Below are positions 1-6,612 of a stretch of DNA of 24,773 nucleotides, one piece after another (the stretch's first letter is position 1; every line of letters starts with the position of its first letter). The DNA lies in NCBI GenBank assembly GCA_016763815.1, contig JAESTB010000173.1, positions 1-24,773 on the forward strand, in the 5' to 3' direction. The notes under the pieces are model-generated. The model saw only the letters and a list, made by a program, of their open reading frames with translations. It was not told the DNA's origin and searched no databases. Made by a program: the position numbers and the translations under genes. Source of the DNA: Arenicella sp. (lineage in GTDB: Bacteria > Pseudomonadota > Gammaproteobacteria > Arenicellales > Arenicellaceae).

Positions 1-33
1 CAAGACTGCCAAACATTTGGCTAAGAGGTTCAT

Positions 34-74
34 CGGGCGCCGATTACTGTCGGTGCCCGGTTTGGTTTTGCTTG
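34..74 (+). terminator. Probable rho-independent terminator of a gene left of the window
   Basis: A 10-bp stem (34-43 CGGGCGCCGA pairs with 50-59 TCGGTGCCCG, one G-U pair) closes a 6-base loop and is followed by a T-rich stretch (61-74, interrupted by G and C). The T-rich side is on the plus strand, so it would end a plus-strand transcript entering from the left. The remainder of 1-156 holds no gene I can support; frame 3 is open from base 3 to 202 but looks like chance. Confidence 0.5.
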
Positions 75-156
75 GAATACCTTGTTAAAGTAGAACGGCT
101 CATGGTAGCAAAAAACTTAATTTGGAGCCGCTTAGCAAAAGAGGCGCTTGACGTAC

Positions 157-1017
157 TTAGTCAGGGATTGAGTACGGCTGTGTTGCCCATGGCGCCAGTT
201 TAGCCCCTGACTCGGTAGGTAGTTTATTATCAAGTAGTTCGCGGCGAATCACCGCGAGTACGGAGCCATTAGCAACTGAAACTACGTTCCCCGCATTTTT
301 CTCACCGGCTAAAATTTTGTCTCCAGACGCGGCGGTGCCATCAAGATGGCAAACAAACATGCGTTGTTTCAATTTTCCCAAGTAATGCATACGAGCAACG
401 ATTTCTTGCCCGGTATAACAGCCTTTTTTAAAGTTGATGCCGCCAAGCAGATCGAGATTAACCATTTGTGGTACAAACATTTCGACATTATTTACATCGA
501 TAGTTGGTTCACCTGTGGCAATGCTGGCCAGCCCCCAGGCCTGAGAATCAGCTTGTTCTGGTGAGGCTGAATCGCTAGGGTCGAGCTCGATGAGCAATGC
601 TCTATCACCAAAATATAGTGTGTGTATGGATTGCTTAATATCGACCGAAAAGCGCTCTGTATTTTTATCCAGCGTACTGCCTGACGTCGATGAGTCGCCG
701 ATCACACCTGTGCATCTAGCCGTCTCGAGTTGATCGATAACCACCTTACTACGCATTATGTACATACGCAGCCGCTTAACTGTGGCGTCTACCAGTGTTC
801 GATCGATTGTAGCGTAGACTACTTGATCATTTTTCCAGACTTGGAATAGTGCCAGTAAACGACCTTTAGGGTTGCAATACCCACTGTACTGCCAGCTTGA
901 AGACAGTGCGTTAATATCATTACTGAGCTGGCCCTGAAGAAAGCTTAGGGTGTCGGCGCCACTGAACTTTAAGACACTTAAGTTATTAATCGCGTGATGT
1001 TTCGAATCGGGCTTCAT
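157..1017 (-). CDS. ygfZ: YgfZ/GcvT-family folate-binding protein (Fe-S enzyme maintenance)
   Basis: This 286-residue protein belongs to the YgfZ (COG0354) family, related to the GcvT aminomethyltransferase fold. Family members are folate-dependent and support assembly or repair of certain Fe-S enzymes, including the tRNA methylthiotransferase MiaB. The family signature KGCYTGQE is at residues 198-205, with the conserved redox-relevant Cys at 200 followed by VARMHYLGK. The N-terminal segment LSFLQGQLSNDI (24-35) also fits the family. Length is slightly below E. coli YgfZ (326). The ATG at 1017 is used; no clear Shine-Dalgarno precedes it. It reads away from the sdh block. In Pseudomonas and E. 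coli ygfZ lies next to sdhE; here the whole sdh operon lies between them. Confidence 0.93.
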   Translation of the reverse strand: MKPDSKHHAINNLSVLKFSGADTLSFLQGQLSNDINALSSSWQYSGYCNPKGRLLALFQVWKNDQVVYATIDRTLVDATVKRLRMYIMRSKVVIDQLETARCTGVIGDSSTSGSTLDKNTERFSVDIKQSIHTLYFGDRALLIELDPSDSASPEQADSQAWGLASIATGEPTIDVNNVEMFVPQMVNLDLLGGINFKKGCYTGQEIVARMHYLGKLKQRMFVCHLDGTAASGDKILAGEKNAGNVVSVANGSVLAVIRRELLDNKLPTESGAKLAPWATQPYSIPD

Positions 1018-1030
1018 AGATGCTATTTTG

Positions 1031-1060
1031 TTGAATAAATATTCATAGTGGGCATGCTAT
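1031..1060 (+). promoter_or_regulatory. Candidate sigma70 promoter for the SdhAF4-like gene
   Basis: TTGAAT (1031-1036) and TGCTAT (1055-1060) are separated by 18 bases, in the divergent region between ygfZ and the small DUF1674 gene. A 12-base palindrome (1092-1103, CCGCTTAAGCGG) lies downstream in the predicted leader. This is a pattern match only. Confidence 0.35.
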
Positions 1061-1137
1061 CATTGCCTCTGGTTAATATCATTAAGAGTCACCGCTTAAG
1101 CGGTTTTTCTTCTTAAGTAAGGCAAACGAGAGACGTT

Positions 1138-1341
1138 ATGAGTAACCGAGAAAAGCCAAGCAAAGCTGTTGAAAATAAACAACCGTTGAGTGTCACCCCC
1201 AATGATGGTAATGGTTCTCATGCCGAGGGTAAATCGGCTAAACTTGTAAAACCATTAGAGAAAGAAATTAATGGGCCAAAAGGCTTAGAGCCAACGCGCT
1301 ATGGTGATTGGGAGTCGAAAGGGCGTTGCTATGATTTTTAG
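1138..1341 (+). CDS. DUF1674 / SDHAF4-like succinate dehydrogenase assembly factor
   Basis: This 67-residue protein has a polar, low-complexity N-terminal half and the diagnostic conserved C-terminus of DUF1674/SDHAF4: EPTRYGDWESKGRCYDF, residues 51-67. In eukaryotes SDHAF4 (Sdh8) binds the free FAD-loaded SdhA subunit, limits radical formation and promotes SdhA-SdhB assembly. Bacterial relatives are common in alphaproteobacteria and occur elsewhere. The ATG at 1138 has a purine-rich GAGAGA sequence upstream. It lies 243 bases before sdhC, so it may be transcribed with or separately from sdhCDAB, but its position supports a role in complex II biogenesis. The family call rests on the C-terminal motif; the role in this organism is inferred. 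Confidence 0.85.
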   Translation: MSNREKPSKAVENKQPLSVTPNDGNGSHAEGKSAKLVKPLEKEINGPKGLEPTRYGDWESKGRCYDF

Positions 1342-1480
1342 TGACCATATAAGTCTCGGCATGGCCTAATTAGTATTAAAAAACTCGATTTATATCGAAA
1401 CAGGGCCGCATTCAGTAAATTAATTACCGTTAATACTCCAGTTTCTGATCTATCGCCTGCTACTTCCCCATAACATGTTG

Positions 1481-1486
1481 TAGAAT
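1481..1486 (+). promoter_or_regulatory. Weak candidate -10 element for sdhCDAB
   Basis: The 243-base gap 1342-1584 contains a TAGAAT hexamer followed by GCC, resembling the TAAAAT elements before lepA and the exported-protein gene. No good -35 is seen. A small dyad (TCGAT 1385-1389 / ATCGA 1394-1398) lies further upstream. I see no gene in this gap. Confidence 0.25.
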
Positions 1487-1584
1487 GCCTCCAGCCTAAA
1501 TTAGGTCTGAACCACGAATGATCGGTAACGTTCGCGTATACCGCAAGCAAGAATTCTAAATAATTCAAAGAGAGTAACTCTGAT

Positions 1585-1971
1585 ATGCAAAAAGAGAGAC
1601 CCCTATCACCTCATCTGTCGGTTTATAAACCACAGATAACGTCTGTGTTATCGATCCTCAATCGAGTCTTCGGTAGCTTTATGGCGGTTAGTACGCCGGT
1701 ATTAGTTTATTGGTTAATGAGTATTGCCAGTGGCCCAGAGGCTTATGCCGACCTTCAAGCGTGTTTTTCACATTGGTTCGCTAAGTTGTTTTTATTGGCT
1801 TGGGCATTCTCATTTTATTACCACATGTCGAACGGCATTCGACACCTCTTTTGGGATGCCGGTAAAGGTCACGATTTAGCGACTTTAAATAAATCAGGTT
1901 ACGCGGTCCTAGTAAGCGCTGTAGCACTAACCTTAATAACTATTTTGTTTGCTGTTACAGGAGGTTGGTAA
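1585..1971 (+). CDS. sdhC: Succinate dehydrogenase cytochrome b556 subunit
   Basis: SdhC is one of two membrane anchors of complex II. It binds heme b and ubiquinone at the inner membrane. The 128-residue protein starts with the family hallmark RPLSPHLSVYKPQITSVLS (5-23) and has three hydrophobic segments, about 28-48, 65-82 and 104-125. Ser23 and Arg27 correspond to the E. coli quinone-site residues Ser27 and Arg31. His80 in YYHMSNGIRH matches the E. coli heme ligand His84. The position of E. coli His30 is Asn26 here. ATG at 1585 follows an AGAG-type ribosome site. The stop codon overlaps the sdhD start (TAATG), indicating tight co-expression. Confidence 0.96.
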   Translation: MQKERPLSPHLSVYKPQITSVLSILNRVFGSFMAVSTPVLVYWLMSIASGPEAYADLQACFSHWFAKLFLLAWAFSFYYHMSNGIRHLFWDAGKGHDLATLNKSGYAVLVSAVALTLITILFAVTGGW

Positions 1972-2351
1972 TGAAATTTCGTAGCCCACTATCTCAAGCG
2001 ACGGGTTTAGGCTCAGCTAAGCATGGTTTCTCTCATTGGTGGTGGCAGCGCGTTACCGCGATTGCCCTTATTCCAATGGGCTTATGGTTCGTTATCTCAG
2101 TACTTTGCTTGGCTGGCGGCACACATGCGCAAGCTCAGACATGGCTAAGCTCGCCGATAAACGCGACCATTGTTTTATTATTTACGTTAACGGCTCTGTT
2201 TCACGCCCAAACGGGTTTACAAGTTGTTATTGAAGATTATGTGCCAACTAAATGGATCAATCTGGTTCTATTGTTGGGTACAAAATTTGCAGCGGTAATT
2301 ATGGCTGTCTTGGCTGTTATCGCAGTACTAAAAGTTTCGGTAGGAGGCTAA
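1971..2351 (+). CDS. sdhD: Succinate dehydrogenase hydrophobic membrane anchor subunit
   Basis: SdhD is the second membrane anchor of complex II. I place the start at the ATG at 1971, which shares one base with the sdhC stop and has a perfect AGGAGG six bases upstream (1959-1964). A TTG two codons earlier lies too close to that site to be the start. The resulting 126-residue protein has three hydrophobic helices, about 29-48, 64-79 and 96-120. His78 in FHAQTGLQ sits at the conserved heme-proximal position, and Asp89-Tyr90 in IEDYV match E. coli Asp82-Tyr83 of the ubiquinone site. The gene is followed by a GGAGG sequence serving sdhA. Confidence 0.95.
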   Translation: MKFRSPLSQATGLGSAKHGFSHWWWQRVTAIALIPMGLWFVISVLCLAGGTHAQAQTWLSSPINATIVLLFTLTALFHAQTGLQVVIEDYVPTKWINLVLLLGTKFAAVIMAVLAVIAVLKVSVGG

Positions 2352-2354
2352 ATC

Positions 2355-4142
2355 GTGAAAGGCGATTATCAAATTATTGACCACTCATTTGATGTAGTGG
2401 TAGTTGGCGCTGGTGGCGCCGGCTTACGCGCGACTTTCGGTATGGCAGAAGCTGGTTTATCAACCGCGTGTCTTACTAAAGTATTTCCAACTCGAAGCCA
2501 CACGGTGGCGGCTCAAGGCGGCATGAGTGCGGCACTTGGCAATATGGGTGAAGATGATTGGCGTTTTCATATGTATGACACTGTTAAAGGGTCTGACTGG
2601 CTAGGCGACCAAGATTCAATCGAGTATATGTGTCGTAACGCAGCGGCTGCGGTATACGAACTTGAGCACTATGGCGTGCCATTTTCGCGTACTGAAGAAG
2701 GCAAAATTTACCAACGCGCATTTGGCGGCATGACGACTCACTATGGTGAAGGTCAGGCACTACGTACCTGCGCTGCGGCTGACCGTACGGGTCATGCGAT
2801 TCTGCATACACTATATCAACAAGCACTCAAGCATGACGCTCAATTCTATATCGAATTTTTCGCCTTAGACTTGATTATGGAAGGCGGCGAATGCAAGGGT
2901 GTTATCGCCATTGATATGGCGACCGGCATTATTCATCGCTATCGCGCTAAGCAAGTCGTGTTGGCTACTGGTGGCTATGGTCGTTCTTACTTTTCGGCAA
3001 CCTCAGCGCACACTTGTACTGGTGACGGTAATGCAATGGTGTTACGTGCAGGCTTACCGTTGCAAGATATGGAATTCGTGCAATTCCACCCAACCGGTAT
3101 CTACGGTGCAGGTTGTCTAATTACTGAAGGTGCTCGCGGCGAAGGTGGTTACCTAACTAACTCTGAAGGCGAGCGATTCATGGAGCGCTATGCGCCGAAT
3201 GCCAAAGACTTAGCGTCTCGCGATGTTGTCTCTCGTTCAATGACGATCGAGATCAACGAAGGCCGAGGTGTTGGTCCAGATAAAGATCATATTCACTTAC
3301 ATCTTGAGCATTTAGGTGCCGATTTATTAGATGAACGTTTACCTGGTATTTCTGAATCAGCTAAAATTTTTGCTGGTATTGATGTCACTAAAGAGCCAAT
3401 ACCAGTGTTGCCAACAGTGCATTACAATATGGGCGGCATTCCGACTAATTATCATGGTGAAGTTCTAACCCTTCGAGATGGTGACCCGGATAGTGTCGTA
3501 TCAGGCTTGATGGCGATCGGCGAAGCGGCTTGTGTATCAGTGCATGGTGCCAATCGTTTAGGCTCGAATTCACTGCTTGATTTGATTGTGTTTGGTCGCG
3601 CCGCAGCACTGCGAGCGAAAGAAACAGTTGATCCAAGTGAGCCGATGTCGAGCTTCTCTGAAGACGTTGGTAAAGAGACGCTTGAGCGCTTAGATAAGTT
3701 ACGTTATGCCGATGGCTCTCGCTCAACGGCTGAGATTCGTTTAGAAATGCAGCGTACGATGCAAGCGCATTGCGCGGTATTTCGTACCGGCGAAGTGATG
3801 AATCAAGGTGTTGATAAGTTGGCTGCAACGGCGGCTAGTTTTGCCGATGTTAAAACCACTGATCGTGGTTTGATTTGGAACACCGACTTAATCGAGACCT
3901 TAGAGTTAGAGAATTTGTTAAGCCAAGCGGTTGTCACAATGAATTCAGCGGCTAACCGTGACGAGAGTCGTGGTGCTCATGCCCGTGATGACATGCCAGA
4001 TCGTGATGATGAGAACTGGATGAAGCACACGCTGACATGGTGTGATGAGCAACATAATACGACGATTGATTTCCGCCCAGTTCATGCCTACACCATGACT
4101 GATGATGTGGAATACATCAAACCGAAACCACGCGTCTATTAA
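2355..4142 (+). CDS. sdhA: Succinate dehydrogenase flavoprotein subunit
   Basis: SdhA oxidises succinate to fumarate in the TCA cycle and passes electrons to SdhB. The 595-residue length is normal. The FAD-binding GAGGAG motif is at 18-23. The covalent FAD attachment His is His49 in TRSHTVAAQGG. ATGG (204-207) is the second dinucleotide-binding motif. Catalytic-site elements are His245 (QFHPTG), Thr257-Glu258 (ITEGARGEGG) and Arg289 (ASRD). The C-terminus has the usual ESRGAHARDD...DRDDENWMKH segment and ends in KPRVY. The start is GTG at 2355, supported by TAGGAGG seven bases upstream. The flavin should be attached with help from the sdhE product encoded at the end of the operon. Confidence 0.98.
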   Translation: MKGDYQIIDHSFDVVVVGAGGAGLRATFGMAEAGLSTACLTKVFPTRSHTVAAQGGMSAALGNMGEDDWRFHMYDTVKGSDWLGDQDSIEYMCRNAAAAVYELEHYGVPFSRTEEGKIYQRAFGGMTTHYGEGQALRTCAAADRTGHAILHTLYQQALKHDAQFYIEFFALDLIMEGGECKGVIAIDMATGIIHRYRAKQVVLATGGYGRSYFSATSAHTCTGDGNAMVLRAGLPLQDMEFVQFHPTGIYGAGCLITEGARGEGGYLTNSEGERFMERYAPNAKDLASRDVVSRSMTIEINEGRGVGPDKDHIHLHLEHLGADLLDERLPGISESAKIFAGIDVTKEPIPVLPTVHYNMGGIPTNYHGEVLTLRDGDPDSVVSGLMAIGEAACVSVHGANRLGSNSLLDLIVFGRAAALRAKETVDPSEPMSSFSEDVGKETLERLDKLRYADGSRSTAEIRLEMQRTMQAHCAVFRTGEVMNQGVDKLAATAASFADVKTTDRGLIWNTDLIETLELENLLSQAVVTMNSAANRDESRGAHARDDMPDRDDENWMKHTLTWCDEQHNTTIDFRPVHAYTMTDDVEYIKPKPRVY

Positions 4143-4175
4143 GCGCTTACGAACTAGGTTTAAGAGGAAAAAATA

Positions 4176-4958
4176 ATGGCTGAATTTACCTTACCAAAGA
4201 ATTCTAAAGTTGAGAAAGGCAAGCATTACACTGCACCTGCTAGTGCAACAAATGTTCGCTCTTTTAAGATTTATCGTTGGTCACCGGATGATGATAAAAA
4301 CCCACATACTGACACCTATGATGTTGATATGGATGATTGTGGGCCGATGGTGCTTGATGCTTTGATCAAGATTAAAAATGAGATAGACCCAACGCTGACA
4401 TTTCGACGCTCATGCCGCGAAGGTATTTGCGGCTCATGCGCGATGAACATTGATGGCACCAATACCTTAGCGTGCACCAAAGGTGTTGACGAATGCAAAG
4501 GTGACGTGCCGATTTATCCGCTGCCGCATATGTCGGTGATTAAGGACTTAGTGCCGGATATGACTCACTTCTACGCACAATACGCGTCGGTTGAGCCATG
4601 GTTGAAAACTAAAACTCCAGTTTCGTTGGCAGCTGAACGTTTACAGTCGAAAGAAGACCGTGAAAAATTAGATGGCCTATATGAATGCATACTTTGTGCC
4701 TGCTGCTCTACCTCCTGTCCGAGCTACTGGTGGAATAGCGATAAATATTTGGGTCCAGCCATTTTACTGCAAAGCTATCGTTGGTTGGCTGACAGCCGTG
4801 ATGAAGCGACAGGTGAGCGTTTAGATTCCTTAGAAGATCCATTCAAACTATATCGTTGTCATACCATCATGAATTGTACTAATGCTTGCCCAAAAGGCCT
4901 AAACCCAGGTAAGGCGATCAGTGAAATCAAGAAGATGATCGCAGAGCGATCGCTCTAA
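4176..4958 (+). CDS. sdhB: Succinate dehydrogenase iron-sulfur subunit
   Basis: SdhB carries electrons from FAD to ubiquinone through three clusters. In this 260-residue protein the [2Fe-2S] ligands are Cys80, Cys85, Cys88 and Cys100. By alignment to E. coli, the [4Fe-4S] ligands are Cys171, Cys174, Cys177 and Cys238, and the [3Fe-4S] ligands Cys181, Cys228 and Cys234. Ser183, Trp186 and His229 match quinone-site residues of E. coli SdhB. It is about 20 residues longer than E. coli SdhB, mostly at the N-terminus. AGAGGA lies before the ATG at 4176. The gene ends in a 14-base perfect palindrome (4943-4956) that runs up to the stop codon. sdhE follows after 29 bases. Confidence 0.98.
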   Translation: MAEFTLPKNSKVEKGKHYTAPASATNVRSFKIYRWSPDDDKNPHTDTYDVDMDDCGPMVLDALIKIKNEIDPTLTFRRSCREGICGSCAMNIDGTNTLACTKGVDECKGDVPIYPLPHMSVIKDLVPDMTHFYAQYASVEPWLKTKTPVSLAAERLQSKEDREKLDGLYECILCACCSTSCPSYWWNSDKYLGPAILLQSYRWLADSRDEATGERLDSLEDPFKLYRCHTIMNCTNACPKGLNPGKAISEIKKMIAERSL

Positions 4959-4987
4959 ACGATAGTTCTAAACTACCACTGATTGTT

Positions 4988-5230
4988 ATGCTAAACGAGA
5001 ATCAATTAGTCTGGCGGTGCCGCAGAGGCATTAGGGAACTAGACGTACTATTTGATCGGTTCTTACAAGATGACTATGCTAAATTAAGTGACGCTGAACA
5101 AGTTAGTTTTCAGCGTCTGCTTGACGTACAAGACCCAGTGATCATGGATTGGTTGATGGGGCGGTATGACTCTGAGGATAAAGATTTAGCCGACATAGTT
5201 AACAAATTGAAGGCTCTTTCTGGGCTTTAG
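4988..5230 (+). CDS. sdhE: FAD assembly factor SdhE (SDHAF2/YgfY family)
   Basis: SdhE is a small cytoplasmic helical protein that binds SdhA and promotes covalent attachment of FAD. The 80-residue length is typical. The diagnostic RGxRELD motif is at 13-19 (RGIRELD), followed by the family pattern LLDVQDPVIMDWLMG at 45-59. No clear ribosome-binding site precedes the ATG at 4988, and the 29-base gap from sdhB suggests co-transcription, possibly with translational coupling. In E. coli and Pseudomonas sdhE is next to ygfZ rather than in the sdh operon. The ygfX (cptA) partner seen in enterobacteria is absent here. Confidence 0.94.
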   Translation: MLNENQLVWRCRRGIRELDVLFDRFLQDDYAKLSDAEQVSFQRLLDVQDPVIMDWLMGRYDSEDKDLADIVNKLKALSGL

Positions 5231-5325
5231 TGACTTGGCGTTTTTTTCAAAACCGACACAGTCTAGCGATTACTTACGAGCCATCGATATTCGCGACTCA
5301 CCGTGCCTTTATTGCTTAATTTTGA

Positions 5326-5356
5326 TCGCATCGAGCGTTAGAGCGACTCGATGCGA
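5326..5356. other. Perfect hairpin between sdhE and the LysR-type gene
   Basis: TCGCATCGAG (5326-5335) is perfectly complementary to CTCGATGCGA (5347-5356), with an 11-base spacer that can add two more pairs. It lies between the convergent 3' ends of sdhE and the LysR-type gene, where a terminator is expected. Neither strand has a proper U-tract after it (AAAATAAAC on plus, TCAAAATTA on minus). It may be a processing or stabilising hairpin, or a degenerate terminator. A T7 run at 5251-5257 region has no stem before it. Confidence 0.5.
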
Positions 5357-5395
5357 AAATAAACGCCCTGAGAATTCGTTTGAAAATATCCGCTG

Positions 5396-6328
5396 TTAAA
5401 TCACGTCAGGATGAGCAAAGCTTTCGACTATTAATCTTGTCAAGTACTGGTGCAATGCAGAGTTCTTAGTTCTCACGTGCTGAACTAGAGACAAGGTGTC
5501 AATTTTTAAATTAATCAGATCTTCTAGCGGTTTACTAACGAAATGTTCGCTTACCAAAGATGAGTCCATTAATCGATCTGATGCAATCATTAGCATGTCT
5601 GTTTTGCGTAGAGTCTCGAGGCACACCAATAGATTAGTCGTCAAGAACGGCACGTTGGATAGAATGCCAAACGAGGCAAACAGCTTTTTCATGTCTTCTT
5701 TCGTGGTCTCAAAATTCGGAAAATAGACTGCCATATGTTGATACTCGCGCCGCTGCTCAAGCGTGATGTGCTCGACCGAGGCTAATGGGTGATCCTTGCG
5801 CATATACAGGAAAGGTTTAATACTCATTAGCTTGAGGGTGATAAAGTCATCACTGAATTTATTTTTCGCCACAATGGCAAAGTCTAAATTCCCTGATCGT
5901 AGCCGGTCTTCCCATTTATCATCAATATTTTGGCTGATTAGCATCAACTTTGGTGCGTTCTGACGAAGCTTATTGACGAACGCAGGCATGCCAACGCTTG
6001 CCGATGTGCCCAGTGTCGCAAGTGAAATTGTTGCCGCTGTATTCGCTGGGTCAAACTCTTTATTATGAACCATAAGCTCAGTAAGCTGATTCAGAATATC
6101 GTTAACCGGTTTCTCTAACTCGAGTGTTTTGGGCGTAGGCGTGAGGCCGTGAGATGAGCGTACGAAAAGTTCGTCATCAATCAAGTTACGCAAGCGGTTT
6201 AACGTCTTGCTCATCGCCGGTTGTGTCACGAACATTCTTTCGGCGGCTCGCGTTACATTCTTTTCTTGCATTAGCACCTGAAAGGCAACTAGCAGGTTTA
6301 AATCAACCCTTGATAGTGGATCTTGCAT
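5396..6328 (-). CDS. LysR-family transcriptional regulator, target unknown
   Basis: The 310-residue length and layout are typical of LysR regulators. An N-terminal winged helix-turn-helix covers about 8-67, with NVTRAAERMFVTQPAMSKTL (24-43) as the HTH and LFVRSSHGLTPTPK as the wing. A linker helix and an effector-binding domain (about 93-300) follow. A strong GGGGAG ribosome site precedes the ATG at 6328. The family controls nearby or distant genes in response to small molecules and is often autoregulated. Its neighbours, sdh and nadB, do not identify the effector. nadB lies upstream on the same strand with 284 bases between, so the gene probably has its own promoter in that gap, which contains two dyads. 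Confidence 0.93.
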   Translation of the reverse strand: MQDPLSRVDLNLLVAFQVLMQEKNVTRAAERMFVTQPAMSKTLNRLRNLIDDELFVRSSHGLTPTPKTLELEKPVNDILNQLTELMVHNKEFDPANTAATISLATLGTSASVGMPAFVNKLRQNAPKLMLISQNIDDKWEDRLRSGNLDFAIVAKNKFSDDFITLKLMSIKPFLYMRKDHPLASVEHITLEQRREYQHMAVYFPNFETTKEDMKKLFASFGILSNVPFLTTNLLVCLETLRKTDMLMIASDRLMDSSLVSEHFVSKPLEDLINLKIDTLSLVQHVRTKNSALHQYLTRLIVESFAHPDVI

Positions 6329-6350
6329 ACTCTCCCCAAAAAATTATTCT

Positions 6351-6363
6351 AATTAAGCTAATT
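6351..6363. promoter_or_regulatory. Short dyad immediately upstream of the LysR-type gene
   Basis: AATTA-AGC-TAATT lies 23-35 bases upstream of the regulator's ATG, close to where its core promoter or transcription start should be. The gap 6329-6612 is A+T-rich and holds no gene I can support. An autoregulatory role is inferred from position only. Confidence 0.25.
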
Positions 6364-6460
6364 GTGAGGCCTCAGGATGAAGCCGGTGCAAAAAGAAGAT
6401 GACTAAGTTTTCAATATTGATCTAAAAAACCGAGCATATTAGCGAGCTATTGCATGGTTC

Positions 6461-6489
6461 ATGGTTTCTAGCCAAATATTGGAAACCAT
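6461..6489. promoter_or_regulatory. Inverted repeat, candidate operator upstream of the LysR-type gene
   Basis: ATGGTTTC (6461-6468) and GAAACCAT (6482-6489) form an 8-bp perfect dyad with a 13-base spacer that contains a second small dyad (CCAAATATTGG). It lies 133-161 bases upstream of the regulator's start codon. It is not followed by a U-tract on either strand, so a protein-binding site is more likely than a terminator. Confidence 0.4.
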
Positions 6490-6612
6490 TGGTCAGTTTT
6501 TAATGTCTTGGGTCTTATGATACAACGTTTTCCATAATTTTAAGTTATGGTGCGCGCCAAATAAACCTCTATTTCAGTATAGCCGCCAGAATAAGCCGCA
6601 ATGCCGACGTCA

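Noticed and set aside
1092..1110. CCGCTTAAGCGG palindrome followed by TTTTTCTTCTT, terminator-like
   Set aside because: The stem is only four to five pairs once a loop is allowed, and it lies in the leader of the SdhAF4-like gene. Too weak to call a terminator.
1338..1568. 76-codon minus-strand open frame in the sdhC upstream gap
   Set aside because: No family resemblance, no ribosome site, composition unlike a protein, and it covers the likely sdh promoter region.
3445..3828. 127-codon minus-strand open frame antisense to sdhA
   Set aside because: A shadow of a strongly conserved gene; no independent evidence of coding.
6532..6550. CCATAA/TTATGG hairpin downstream of nadB
   Set aside because: A+T-rich short stem with no U-tract on the minus strand; not convincing as the nadB terminator.
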